Shown: positions 1 through 12,760 of the stretch, piece by piece
How positions within the stretch are numbered: position 1 is the stretch's first letter
Layout of the letters: each line of letters starts with the position of its first letter
Source of the DNA: Arabidopsis thaliana
Lineage: Eukaryota; Streptophyta; Magnoliopsida; Brassicales; Brassicaceae
Length of the DNA: 64,000 nucleotides
Assembly: GCF_000001735.4 (NCBI RefSeq)
Contig: NC_003076.8
Location: forward strand, 4,836,001 to 4,900,000
Direction of reading: 5' to 3'
The notes under the pieces: model-generated
The model's database searches: none
What the model saw: only the letters and a program-made list of their open reading frames with translations
Told to the model about the DNA's origin: nothing
Position numbers and translations under genes: made by a program

Positions 1-1483
1 GTTACTTTGATGATAATATGTAATTTTGTAGCATTAAAGTTATGGAGAGCTTTAAACCCTTCCTCAAAAAAAAACAAAAATATGATGGAGAGCTTAAAAC
101 CAAACAAAAGTTGCATCGAGTCTAGATTATGGTTTTTGTGGTTATGAATTAATCTTCTTTCTATAACAAAATAACATCTATAAAAAAAAAAAACGTCGTC
201 TCGCGATTTAATTAAACAAGTGTGGTTTAAATGCGATGTACAAAACTATGTCGGGGTGTCTTAATATACAGATAATTTAATTTAAAGTGCTATTCCTACT
301 AAAAATGACACTAAATATTATCTTATCGCAAGAAAAAGTTAGGGATTAGTCAATCAACCATTGTAACGTTTCCATTTGATCCGTCATTATTCTCTCTTAT
401 TACTATCGTTTGCTTTAAAAAGAATGTTTGGCCATAAACTTATCACGCCTAATTTGGCATATAATAACATTTAATCAATGATATCCAATTTATCTAGATT
501 AGCTTAGCTAGTAACAGAATCATATGAATCTAGGTGTCTTTTATTTACTCGTAACTCACTCACTTAAATTATTTAATCAAAATTAACTTTGGTACGCCGA
601 CAACACAACACTAGTTCCAAAGATAGTAGACTACTAGCTTTGGTCCGTATTTTTGTGTTTCTGCAACAAAAATATAAGCACTAACGTAATTACAAAAGAT
701 CAATTTTCTTTTGGCAACAGTTACATATGACCCTATGTTATGAGAAATGACAAAGTATGTGTCTAGATTTTCGAGTTATAAAGGTTATTAAAAAATTAGT
801 GGTAGAACAACGTTACATGAGAGTAAAGGTTATAATTTGCCATACCACCATGACTATTAGTTATACCTTTTCTCCTTTTTGGTTTCTTTCATAAAAAGAA
901 AGATACAATATTTTTGGTGTCACTAGAGACTAATCCCCTCGTAGCTTACCTACATCAATTAACATTCGAGGATCCACTATCCAGTATCCACCACAGTTCG
1001 TTTCATGCACGATCCAATCATATAACAAATTCTGGTCACAAGTAACCTCTTAGGCTTTTTCTTTCTTCTTTTGCATTGCAAAAACGTACTTAAAAGATGA
1101 AAAATTTCCACAAGCTTCATAGATAAATTTGAAGTTAGAGAATAAGGAGTTAGGACCATATCTTTTGCACTCCAATTCAATCGAATGTGTATAACATATA
1201 GTTTATATACACACAACATAATAATCCCAGGCAAAATGGTAAAACTAATTAATATAACTTGTCTCAAAAAGAACCGGCCAAAAAAAACTAATGCCTTACA
1301 GTAGTTTTACATGGACACAGAGATGCTCCAGCTTCTACTCTCTCTTTTTGACAGTTCATGTTCCCGGCACAGCTTTTGTGAACAAGAAGAAGCCGATTCT
1401 GAGCCCAACCTCTTATAGTCAACGATCGTTTGAGGCCATACCAGCCAATAAATAGTCAACGTTCAGTCTTAAGTGTGTGTATT
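1..1483. other. Intergenic DNA and 3' UTR of the mannosidase gene
   Basis: AT-rich DNA with many short A and T runs. No coding pattern stands out: the longest open frames are under 100 codons, low-complexity and without motifs. The right-hand part, from roughly 1300, is probably the 3' untranslated region of the minus-strand mannosidase gene that ends at 1484. I see no RNA gene or transposon ends here. Confidence 0.5.
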
Positions 1484-4400
1484 TCACTTGTGAGGTCGCA
1501 GTTCAAGCTTATAAGCTCGTATTTCCATGGGAGAGATCGAGACACGTCCTTCCCGTGGCTGTGAACTATCTCGAGGTAGCTCTTGGTCATCGTACCCAAG
1601 AATCTCCATATCTTCTTGCAAGAGATTCAGTGAAGTTGGTTTTACCTTTGAAGCTGCAAGATCTTTGAACATGTCGGAAAAGTTTACTGGTTCATTAGCC
1701 ATGCTTGTGCAGTTTACTTGTCTTCCTTTATGGCAATAAGCTGAATCCCAAGCTCGTCTATTGAGGATAAGAGCGAACCTTGGCTTGTCTTCTTCCAATT
1801 GCTGAGAGTATTTGGATGGACGAGGAACCTTGAAATTTACAATGTGGAGGTCACATGGTAACGGTTTGGCTAAAGGAGCAAAGGAACCGTATTGTGGAAC
1901 ACGCACAGATATGTCTTGCGGTTTCTTGGCAATGAATGTGTTTATGGGGTAGTTTAAGTGAGCACCTATGAGGTGAGAGAGAAGCGAAGGGTTCCTCGGG
2001 TTAGTGTTGGAAGCAGGGTCTGCTTGAGAAATGTTAGATTCCGCAAGAAGGTGAAATACCACGGTCATTGCGCGGTTATCCATCACACCTTGCCCTAGAC
2101 CCCGTCCGTCATCACGAACCAACCGTCTGTCCAGCATAATCTCCAACCAACCCTCTTTGAGGCTTGCAACACCGAGAGATTGACGAGAGTGCACGGAGAA
2201 TCTCTGACCATTGGATCCTTGGATAAATGCGAGAGATGGCATTGGGTAGTAGTTTCCTTGAAGAGGGATCTTATCATAAGTTTCTCTCCTGCTCATTTGG
2301 AAACCATTGAGATCTGAATAGAAGACCTTCTTGTTGTCAACATCAGTCTTGTACCGGACAATCAATTCCCGGTCATCAAAATCATTACCAAGAAGCTCAA
2401 CATGATATTCTATCTCGACCACTTGATCCTGAAGCGTATTACCTCCAGTGTAAAGACGAGTTTTCTGAGAGAGGGGTGATTTCTCCCATTTGGTTTTAGG
2501 GTAAGAGAAGACTTCTTGAACCAGCAGACCCTCAGAGGTGACTACATGTCCATCAGGTTGAACAATTGGCTGAGCTTCACCATCTGGTTTGAACAGGTAA
2601 GCTCCACTCTCTGGACTAGAGTACATACCTATCTCTTCTCCCACAACAGTCTCTGATCCGTTTCTATGGACTATCTTCCGCAGTGATCCGTTCTTCACAT
2701 CAAACACAAGAGTCTGATGTTCATTTCGGATCTCAGTAACGTCGTTGTCCAGTTTGGAGCAGGAATATGGAGGAGGACAAGGAAATGGGTCAAACTCAGA
2801 AGCGTATTTGAGTTTAGACGGAGTAGCTTTCTCACACTCGACATTCCCATTAGCAATGAAATATGTTCTCAGACCAAGAGCTGGGATGGAAGCTTTCCAG
2901 TAAAGGCGATGTCTGCCGGTGAATAGTTTGGTATCGTCATGCTGCACTTCAGGAGAAATTTGGCTAGGGACACAAGTCCAGTTTGAGTCCAAAACCGAGA
3001 TTTCAGCGCGGTTAACAACAACCGTCACCACCTCCTCTCTCGTCTGTTCTGATGGATTGAAGAGTATAACTGTGTGCGAATTTCCTTCCCGGGCAGCAAT
3101 TGGCTTGTGAACTGGCCGAGCATCATACTTTGATCTCATTTGCTCTGCCTCGAAAAATGATGGGGATTGATCAGATTTTTCTTTCTCGTGGCGGATCCCA
3201 AGAAGAACTTCGATTGCTTTAGACATAAAGATCTGAAGGTCTTGCAATGAAGTATGCATCCGGGTGCCGTAATCTTGTACCACATAATCCTTAGCAGTTC
3301 CAGTTACCCCATCATGGTGCTGGAAAAGAGCCAGATTTCTTCTTGCAGCAGTCAACTTATACGTAAAACTTGTTGGAAATTTCTCACATTGAATTCGATG
3401 GCAATAACCTAGCAGAAATGACATCATGATCTCAGCTCCACGAAGGGTATGCTCGAGCACACGATCAACAGCTTTGAAGAAAGGTCTTGAAACATAATAA
3501 CCACTCCAATAGTCTTGTTGCCTATCTGCATATGTAAAGAAGTCACCTGACAGAGAAGGGAAACCAACAACCTGACCAGAGCCAACCTCACCAGGACGAG
3601 AATAATTCACTCTGTCTGCTTCTTCTCGGACTGTTCTGAAATAATCCTCCAAAGTACCAAACTTTGCTTCTGCGTTTAGACTAGGATTAGAGTTGATGTG
3701 ATCAAACAACATCTGGTAGTTACGGAACTGAGCCTCGGCTTCATCGATACTAATGTACCTAAAATCATCTCCAAGAGGTATAAGAAGTGTATTAGTTCGA
3801 TATAGAGTGGATTTTTTCCTGTATTGATCCAGAAGCTTTAATGCCCTCTCCTGCACATTTTCTAGTGTGGTCTCCACTGGGTGCTTTCCCCATGGACAAA
3901 GTTCATACTTAAATCCCCGCATCCGAGCGAAATCAAACTGACAGCAAATTGCAGGCTCTGGTCCACAAGTGTGTGGGATATCGTATGAATAAAACGGCAT
4001 CATATGAACAAAGATATCTGTGGTTTCCATAGCATCCCAGCTCTGACGCCAAATATATTCAAGATTCTTATGCTGGGCAAGGTCTTTCTTGAGCTCGTAA
4101 TGAGTCCTTTGAATAAGCATGTTTTCAAAACCCATACGCCGGAGAAGATAAGCCATGGTTGATGAATAGCCAAAGGGATCTATAGCCCAAGAATTCTTAG
4201 GAATAACCCCAATTGTGTCATTCAGCCACATATTACCCTCTGCTATCTGCAGAAGAAGTGATCCAGTACAAAATCAGTATAAAAAGGAAAGAAACACAAT
4301 GCAACAAGGGGCTAGTTAACTAGCATTATGACTAGCCAAATGACATTCTAACATCACACGTTCTATGCATAACCAAAAAAAGAGAGGTTTCACTTTTCAG

Positions 4401-5792
4401 ATCAAAAGAGGTCTCAGGGGATGTCGAACTATAACCAACCATAAGTGACATAATAAATAGAAACCTAGCAGAAACAGAAACATTAAATGAAAATGCAGTA
4501 ATCATCGTCATCATCTTTGTTTCAGTAAGAATTAAAATTCCTAAAAGCAAACAGGAGTAGACAAATAAAGTGCCTAGAAAAACTGGAAAGTCAAGCGTTG
4601 ATGTACATACCTGTTCAATTATGGCAAAATAATGTGAATTAGCCTGCAGGGAACATTAAGAAGAAAACTTTAGCACATACAATCTCAATCAAAACAATCA
4701 GCAGAAGAATGGCATGGGACTAAAAAAACAATTTATTTATTTACAACCAAACAACAAGTAAGAAACATACCTCATCATTCATAACCCAGCCACCTCCAAC
4801 AATCTCTAGCTGCCCATCCTTAACCAATTTAGTCAAAGCTTCTTGTTTATTAGGTGAAGCGTCTCTCCACCATCTCTCCAGATATGACATCTCCTCCCAT
4901 ATAAACTTTCTTCTTGAATCCTATTAAACATATTCAAAACAAACCCCCACACAAATAAGATTCTAGCTATCCTTCAATCTCAAAACCCAGTAATAAAAAA
5001 ACAAACTTTAGCTCCAAAGACTTCAAATTTTCCAAAAGAACGAACTTCTAGAACTCTGTTTCATCACGAAACTAAAAAAAAACAGAACCCAGCAAAGAAG
5101 TTTGGTTATAGAGTTTAATGACGTCATGAGAATTTTAAGACATTTAAGATTGTTCACGGGATAACCATGGGAGAGAATTAAAATATTAAAACCAAAAGCA
5201 AAAACTTTCGTCATACCTTAGATAAAGTCTCAACAATGGTGTCAAGAATATGTCTGGATTGTCTCTGATAATACTCCTCTACAGTCAATTTCCAACCAGG
5301 ATCGTTATGAGAATGAGGAACAACGAAGATTTTGAGCTTCTCTTTCTCCCACTCATCGTCTTTATACGTAACTCTCCAACCTTGTTTCCATGGACCACCA
5401 TCTGTATCAAGAAACTCAATCCTATCGTATAGATCTTTAGTTGTGATATCAACGACGGCGCCTGAATTGGAATCGTTTAAGGGTCGGCGATTAATATTCT
5501 TCCGTGGCTTGACGATCCGATTGGATCTGGAGGTAAGGAATCGTGAGGAGATCGGTCCTGGTACGCCGAAGTGGAAGAGAGTGAGGAGGAAGAAGAGGAG
5601 TGAGACGGTGAGTGCGATGACGAAGAAGTTGGCGAAGATGAAATTGACTACGAGAGTTCGTTTTCGTGGTTTTCGATTGATCGCTAGTTTTGACTTTGAT
5701 AACGCTGTTGGAAGAAGAGATTGGCCCCAACCGCCGGTTCCTCCGCCGGTGGAGCTACGGCGGCTGTTGCCGATATACGAGGAGAACGGCAT
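1484..5792 (-). CDS. GMII: Golgi alpha-mannosidase II (GH38)
   Basis: Trims two mannoses from GlcNAcMan5GlcNAc2 in the Golgi, the step that commits N-glycans to the complex type. Four exons read on the minus strand: 5792-5217, 4920-4771, 4643-4611 and 4246-1484, giving 1173 residues, the length I recall for the Arabidopsis protein. It is a type II membrane protein: a basic cytosolic tail, one membrane span at about residues 47-74, a short stem, then the GH38 catalytic domain starting near HSHNDPGW (about 160-167). The zinc and nucleophile signatures are present (IDPFGYS near 275, HHDGVTGT near 562), so the enzyme looks intact. The start ATG is the only one in frame before the membrane anchor. 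The 33-base third exon is tiny but in phase with consensus borders. It stands alone, divergent from DEL2. Confidence 0.97.
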
Positions 5793-7965
5793 ATTCTCCT
5801 CCTCGGAATTTCCTTTTTCTTTTCTATCTAACGAATTAAACCTACGTCGTTTCGAGTTGTCTTCTTTTTTCTTTCTTACTTGTGTTCTGCTCTGAGATTT
5901 ATGTAAGCGGATGATGGTCTTTTAGATTCGATGGACTTTTCTTCCGAATCCTGTTTGGTTTTTTGTTTTTTTAAGGGAAAGTAAATGCCAGTGGGTGTTA
6001 TGGTCTTTTCGACATACGCTACTTTTTTTTAAGGCCCAAGTTGGTGAGTAACTTTTTTTGGGGTCGGTTACTGTTGTGGAGTAAGTCTAGTATCTTTACT
6101 GGTTTAGATTATTATTAGATAACCCTAAGGTCAGTTTTATAATTATAATTATTATTATATTTAAGAGTTTAATATTTGTATGGTATCATTAGAAAATAGG
6201 AAAATTATTAATCATCAAATCTTTGAAAGACTAATGATAAAATTTATTATCTTATAGTATAACTAAATTTTGACTTTTTGTTTCAAAATATTTATAAATG
6301 CAGATTTCTACGTTAAAGGTCTAAAAAAACAATTTCTGCAAAAGTCCTAGCTAGATGATCACGTTTTACATACAACTAAAACATCATTAGAACATGTGTA
6401 TTGCATTGTAGGTCGGTATTGCACGGTATTATTTTATTAGTTTAGTTATGAGAAAACACTTACAATAAAGTTTGTAATTTTGTGATAAATGTAAACTAAA
6501 GTATCACTTTTCTATGTTTAGTCAGGAAATTGTTTTGCAAAAATACTCTCCAATATCATGCAAAACATAAGTGATTTCTAAAGCTATATTTTCCTAACAA
6601 TATTCTCCATGCCGTTGTCTCTTGTCTCATTTGTTCCTTTCATTTGATCGGATCTCAACTACAAGAACATATTAAACTAACTTCCAACACACTGATCGAA
6701 AGAGTTTTTGACATTTTTGTTACGTTTTGACGGAATACTACAGTTTTCCACATGTGGATCGCTTGCATAAGACAAAGTTTTGATGGCTTTCACTCGTTCA
6801 AAACTATGTGAGACTGAATTATCAGCCAAAAAATCATCAACGTTTACACAAACATAAAATTTAGCATGAGGAACGGGTTTTCCATGTTTCGACAACATGA
6901 CTTATTGAAAGATAATAGGCAAAATGTTTCCACCATAAAGGGTGGTGCAAGAAAACTTATATTGCTCTTACGGTGAAACCCTAGAACGGCTCAATAAAAG
7001 ATCTTACCATTTTAACTATTTGAGTTTCTCTTTCGAGGAATAAGAGCCAAATATCCTATCTAAACTTCGGGAACACGATATATTATTTAGAAAGATAAAG
7101 CATTTACATAAAACGGTTAAATTTTATACGAAAGTCCTACATGTACACTAATAAAGGGTTGAAAGTCTAAACATTTTTAATGCATATTAACCATTGAAGT
7201 TTAAACCGCTGATCAATAACGATGAATTTGATACGTCATGTTAATGAGAAACTTTTCCGCTTCATTGCTTTACTTGCTAAAATCTTTATTCTGAGGAAAT
7301 ATATCAATCTCGTGTTCATATGAATAAATGTGTGACTCATATCATAAAATCCTTTTTAAGTATAAATAAAAAGCGCGTTCTATAGACACACGTAATATTT
7401 TTTTTTGAACAATGAATGATGGAAATATCAAATAAGTAACAAAAAGCTCAAGGTATAAAGACACATAAGTTTTTTTTCCAAAAAACTAATGATAGAAATA
7501 AGTAACAAAAACGTGAGCTACAGAGACACGTTATATTTTTTTTTGAAAAACTAATGATAGAAAGTATTATCAACATGTAAAAAGAAACCTTATCGAATGG
7601 ATATCATAAAAAGGACAATAACAACCAAATCTTTTTGCTATAAAATTATGATTACATGATTATTAACATGTTTAAAACCTCTAATTACATAAATATATAC
7701 ACTAAATATTTACAAATTAATTTAAAAGTAATACCTATTAAAGAAAAGTAAAAAATCAAAAAGCAAAGTGTAAAATTAGACAATAACATTTAACCCCGGG
7801 AAAACAAGTGATAGTATTTCCTAATTTGAAAAGACCCCGCCTATAATTATAAAAGGTTTCCGAGGTCACAACAAAGCTCAGATCCAAACACAAGTCTTGT
7901 CTCTCTTTCTCTCGCAGGTCACCGAGAAAATATCTTTTGTTGTCTCCACCCACCCCACCCAGGTT
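5793..7965. other. Divergent intergenic region between GMII and DEL2
   Basis: Holds the promoters of the minus-strand GMII gene (left end) and the plus-strand DEL2 gene (right end). The middle is AT-rich and non-coding. A three-copy imperfect tandem repeat lies at about 7380-7570. The DEL2 leader is pyrimidine-rich, with runs of TCTCT at about 7898-7915. No convincing RNA gene or transposon was seen. Confidence 0.5.
7380..7570. repeat. Three-copy imperfect tandem repeat
   Basis: Three successive units of about 73, 65 and 53 bases (from about 7380, 7453 and 7518). Each begins with a GACACA/GACACG core, then a T-run, then an AATGATGGAAA/TAATGATAGAAA block. The first two also carry AAATAAGTAACAAAAA. 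It is a local duplication about 0.4-0.6 kb upstream of the DEL2 start. No function is evident. Confidence 0.7.
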
Positions 7966-10373
7966 ATGGATTCTCTCGCTCTCGCTCCCCAGGTTTACAG
8001 CCGCAAGGACAAATCTCTCGGCGTTCTTGTCGCCAAGTATCTCTCTCTCTCTGTCTATTACGATTCTCCTGATTTTGATTTTTCAAATTCACGTTTCCGT
8101 TGAATTTAATATCTACTTACTCTATTTATGTTACTTTCAGTTTCTTGACACTGTATAATCGTCCCGATGTTGATCTATTTGGGCTCGATGATGCCGCCGC
8201 GAAATTAGGTGAATTTTATTTATCATGTCTTCCCATTAATTTTGTGTTCGATTGGGTTTTGGATAAATTATATTATGCGTTATCCAATTGATTCTAGAAT
8301 AAAAAGACAAGAAAATCGCAATATCATTTTGGCTTTGTTTTAATTTTGGTTGGTATCTGAAATTGTAGGAGTTGAACGTCGGCGTATTTATGATGTGGTC
8401 AATATATTGGAGAGTATTGGGGTATAATATTTCATGTTTGATGATGTTTTTTTATTTTCATATTGTGTTTGATTGATTTGAAATTTTGAGGTGATTAGTT
8501 TTTGTGATGTTGTGTTTTTGTTACACAGCTTGTTGCAAGAAGTGGGAAGAATCAGTATTCGTGGAAAGGTTTTGGAGCTGTTCCTCGTGCTCTATCTGAA
8601 CTCAAAGTACTTAATAAACGAATCAATCTATATGTTTTTTTGTTTTTGTTTAGCTTCTTCAGGATTGGTTTGGTTGAGTTTTGAGTTTTGTGTCTTTTGT
8701 TTTACAGGAAGAGGGAATGAAAGAGAAGTTTGCGATCGTCCCTTTTGTGGCCAAGTCAGAGATGGTAATTTCATATTTCAGTTACTTTGTTGTGCTTATG
8801 ATTCTGATAAACATCAATGAAACGAGATTCTTATTTGAATAGGTCGTTTATGAGAAAGAAGGAGAAGAATCTTTCATGTTATCTCCTGATGATCAAGAGT
8901 TCTCACCATCTCCCAGACCTGGTAATGTCTCTTATGTTGGAGCATCATTGATTATAGTGAAGGGCTTAGTATTAATTACTCTAGGCATTTTCCTTTTTAG
9001 TTCATGCATTTACTTTCAGTCTAGGATCCCTTAGTTTATGCTTGTGATTTTTGCATAAGAATGCGCTAGTCAGTGAAATTGTTCAGGATAGGATTCGTGT
9101 TGGAAGCTAACTTGGTAATATCTTATGTTGGAACATCATTGATTAGTGATGGACTCAGTATTACTCTATGCATTTTCCTATTTAGTCCATGCATTTACTT
9201 TCAGTTTAAAATCTGATACAAATGAAAACTAGTCCTTGTTTGTGATTTTTGCATAAGAATACTCTAGTCAGTGAAATTGTTCAGGATAGGATTCGTGTTG
9301 GAAGCTAACTAGTTGTTTTTGCTATTTTTAGACAACAGGAAGGAGAGAACTCTCTGGCTACTTGCACAGAACTTTGTGAAGCTGTTTTTATGCTCTGATG
9401 TAAGTGAATAAGTGTTACGGCATCTCTCTAAACAAGTCTGACCAATGACCAATTTATTGACACCTCTATTGTTGCTACTTTGATGTCAGGATGATCTGGT
9501 AACATTTGATAGCGCTACAAAAGCATTGCTGAATGAGTCTCAGGATATGAATATGAGAAGTAATTCTAATTCCTTCCCTTAATCTTTTTTGTTCTCTGAT
9601 TATTACATACATAAGCAATAACCAAACCCCATTTCTGTAAACTCTAAGCAGAGAAAGTTAGACGCCTTTACGACATTGCAAATGTGTTTTCCTCAATGAA
9701 GCTAATCGAGAAGGTACAATTACTATATGAGCCTGTTCCTAAAATATTACAATATGCACAATCTTGGATACTCAAATCTCTCTCATCTTTTGTGTTCATG
9801 CAGACTCATGTCCCAGAGACTAAGAAGCCGGCATATAGGTGGTTGGGATCTAAAACCATATTTGAAAACAGATTCATTGATGGTTCTGCAAGCTTATGTG
9901 ATCGTAATGTGCCTAAAAAGCGGGCATTTGGGACCGAACTCACAAACGTTAACGCAAAGAGAAACAAATCAGGTTGTTCTAAAGAAGACAGCAAGCGTAA
10001 TGGAAATCAAAACACAAGCATTGTTATCAAGCAAGAACAATGTGATGATGTGAAACCGGACGTGAAGAATTTTGCCTCTGGATCATCCACTCCTGCAGGC
10101 ACTTCTGAGAGTAACGATATGGGAAACAACATTAGGCCAAGAGGTAGACTTGGAGTTATCGAAGCCCTTTCTACTCTTTACCAACCATCATATTGCAATC
10201 CTGGTAAAAAACTAGTTTCTTTCATATATGTTTTCCTTATATCTATAATAATCTGTGGGGACTTTTTACAAACCAAAGTTTTTTTTTTTTGGTGAACAGA
10301 GTTACTTGGTCTTTTTGCGCATTACAACGAGACATTTAGGTCATATCAAGAAGAGTTTGGTCGGGAGAAATGA
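7966..10373 (+). CDS. DEL2: Atypical E2F transcription factor (E2F7/8 type)
   Basis: A DP-independent E2F-like repressor that binds E2F sites through two DNA-binding domains. Eleven exons: 7966-8036, 8141-8208, 8369-8421, 8529-8606, 8708-8764, 8843-8921, 9332-9399, 9490-9559, 9652-9713, 9804-10203 and 10300-10373, giving 359 residues. The first winged-helix domain (about residues 10-80) carries RRRIYDVVNILES. The second (about 138-225) carries RRLYDIANVFSS and ends with AYRWLG. No dimerisation box or Rb-binding region is seen, as expected for the DEL class. The rest is a Lys- and Ser-rich C-terminal tail. DEL1/2/3 share this layout; I choose DEL2 from recalled sequence and neighbours. Intron 6 carries a tandem duplication that copies the splice donor (listed separately). 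Confidence 0.95.
8921..9313 (+). repeat. Intronic tandem duplication in DEL2, includes the 5' splice site
   Basis: Two copies of a unit of about 193 bases fill most of DEL2 intron 6. The first starts at the real donor (TGGTAATGTCT at 8920). The second starts at 9113 with TTGGTAATATC. Both then share TTATGTTGG, CATCATTGATTA, TGCATTTACTTTCAGT, ATTTTTGCATAAGAAT and GGATTCGTGTTGGAAGCTAACT. The copies differ by scattered substitutions and small indels, so the duplication is not fresh. Confidence 0.9.
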
Positions 10374-11367
10374 CTTAATCATCAGGTAGATTAACTTGCG
10401 GGGCGTAACTTCAATTCTCTAATCACAAGCCAAATTTCTTTTGCTCATTTGCGTTAAACTACAGAAAAACTCTTACAATAGAGATTATTACATGCAAATC
10501 GAAGCGTTATCTTTTGGTTTTTTGTAGAAAAAAATAAAAACTTAAAGTAGCTAACCGTGTAGTTTTAATTTTCTAGCGTTCCTTTATTGTTACAATTTAC
10601 AAATGGATACCATTTCAGTTCTATGATTATATATCTATGTTGAAAGGAATTTTTAAAAGCACAAAAAGTTTAAACTTTAATCTGTTAATGCTTTTGTCGT
10701 TTGGTATGGTTCAATTTTTATCCTTAACTAATGGTAACTGCTGAATTTGGTTGAACTAGCTAAATTGGCTGGAATTGGAATACAAGTGATACATCATTTG
10801 TGGGATTAAGAGAAAAAGCTGATTATGTTTCAAAAACAAGCAAAAAAACTCTTAGCTAGTTCAACCAAATGTAGCGGATCGTTCCATTTAACTAGCTAGT
10901 TTTACTATTTTTGGATATTCTATTAAACAAAAATCGAAATATTCAGCCAATTTAGCTAGTTCAACCAAATTCAGTAGTTTATTTTAGTAGAATTTTTAGT
11001 AAATAAATTTGTCTTATTTTTGAGATATTTTTAGTTGGTTGATGTGGTTCTAGGAAACTTGTAAAGTAGTAGAAATATATTGAAAAGGGTCAGTTTCTTG
11101 ATTAGTGTATATATTAATCGACCAAACATAAGAAAAGACCAAAATCTTTGGCTTAGTGGGCTCAGATAAATAAAACGAACGAAGGAAGATTTTTCTTAAA
11201 TTTAAAGAAAAAATCATAATTATCAAAAATATTTAAGGAAACAAATAAAAAACAAAAAGATTCATCTTCCAATACCCAACGCATATTACGCAGCCACCAC
11301 ACAGCGGAGAGAGAGAGAGAAGAAACAGAAACAGAAACAGAGCTCGAGCTCGAGACGCTCAATATTA
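10374..11367. other. Intergenic region between DEL2 and the DUF760 gene
   Basis: Contains the DEL2 3' UTR, a strong inverted repeat at 10736-10979 (listed separately), and the promoter and leader of the next gene. A TGGGCT site II-like motif lies at about 11157. A purine-rich GAGAGAGAG stretch and repeated GAAACA units at about 11310-11340 lie just before the ATG. Confidence 0.5.
10736..10979. repeat. Inverted repeat with perfect 31-base arms
   Basis: The arm at 10741-10771 is the exact reverse complement of 10944-10974, and pairing continues a few bases outward with one mismatch. A third, internal copy of the core AGCTAGTTCAACCAAAT sits at about 10853 in the same orientation as the right arm. 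It could be a small foldback/MITE-type element or a hairpin transcript precursor. I see no clear target-site duplication, so the element class is left open. Confidence 0.8.
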
Positions 11368-12760
11368 ATGGCGGCCGCATCAGCACGAGCTTTCTTCATG
11401 CTCTCTCGTGTAACTGACCTTTCAAAGAAAAAGCTAATCCTTCACCAACCACCACCGTCGTCATCTCCTCACCGGCTACCTTATGCTCCGAATCGTGCGG
11501 TGTCTTCCTCCGCTGTAATCAGCTGTCTCAGCGGTGGTGGTGTTTCCTCCGACGATTCGTATGTATCTACTCGTCGGTCTAAGTTAGATCGAGGTTTCGC
11601 TGTGATCGCGAATTTGGTGAATCGGATCCAGCCGCTTGATACGTCTGTTATCTCTAAAGGCTTATCTGATTCAGCTAAGGATTCGATGAAACAGACGATT
11701 TCTTCTATGCTTGGTCTTCTTCCTTCCGATCAATTTTCCGTTTCCGTTACTATCTCCGAACAGCCTCTTTATCGTCTCCTTATTTCTTCCATCATCACCG
11801 GGTAAGTTAAAATCATCCATCTCTTTTGTTGGAACACTGTGAATTTAGGGATTTTTGTGGGATTTAGGTATACATTGTGGAATGCGGAGTATCGTGTATC
11901 ACTGAGGAGGAATTTTGATATACCGATTGATCCTAGAAAGGAGGAGGAGGATCAATCTTCGAAAGACAATGTTAGATTTGGTTCAGAGAAGGGAATGAGT
12001 GAGGATTTAGGGAATTGTGTTGAGGAATTTGAGAGACTGAGTCCTCAGGTGTTTGGAGACTTGTCACCTGAAGCGTTGAGTTATATTCAGCTTTTGCAGT
12101 CTGAGCTATCTTCCATGAAAGAGGTAATTGTCAAACACTCAAATTAGTGCATGGTTTATGTCTGAGTTTGTGATACTTTTAAGCTCCTAATACTTGTTTT
12201 GTTCTTAATGTGTATATTGCAGGAGCTAGATTCACAAAAGAAGAAAGCTTTGAGGATAGAATGTGAGAAAGGAAACAGGAATGATTTGTTGGATTATTTG
12301 CGTTCTTTAGATCCCGAGATGGTACTTAACGTTGAGGTTTCCTTTGATTTTTATTCTCAGTCTCAAGATTTTTAGTCTGATGACAAGAAATCATATTGGC
12401 AGGTGACTGAGTTATCTCAACTGTCTTCACCGGAAGTGGAAGAGATTGTGAACCAGCTTGTCCAAAACGTATTAGAGAGGCTCTTCGAAGACCAGACTAC
12501 TTCAAATTTCATGCAAAATCCTGGCATAAGGACTACAGAAGGTGGTGATGGAACTGGTAGAAAGGTGGACACATCCAGGGATTACCTTGCAAAGCTCCTT
12601 TTCTGGTAAGTCTTTTAACTCCGTTTGTGCGCAAATAATCAGGACAGAGCTTGTTAATCTCATTGGTGGTCTGTTTCGTCTCAGGTGCATGCTATTGGGA
12701 CATCATTTAAGAGGTTTGGAGAATAGATTACATCTCAGCTGTGTTGTTGGGTTGCTGTAA
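11368..12760 (+). CDS. DUF760 protein, predicted plastid
   Basis: Five exons: 11368-11801, 11868-12123, 12223-12321, 12403-12605 and 12685-12760, giving 355 residues. The first about 60 residues are Ala/Ser/Pro-rich with few acids, typical of a chloroplast transit peptide. The mature part holds two related helical DUF760-type segments: a first around LSDSAKDSMKQTISSMLGLL followed by PLYRLLISSIITGYTLWNAE, and a second around LSPEALSYIQLLQSELSSMK with LLFWCMLLGHHLR. Family members are plastid proteins of unknown biochemistry, so no function is assigned. A 33-base piece covering the end of exon 4 and its donor reappears at 17976-18008. Confidence 0.85.

Noticed and set aside
977-1267. 96-codon minus-strand frame
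   Set aside because: No recognised motif, AT-driven composition, no splice or promoter context; not distinguishable from chance.
5332-5895. 187-codon plus-strand frame over the GMII first exon
   Set aside because: Complement of a confidently identified coding exon; starts in low-complexity Ser/Phe sequence.
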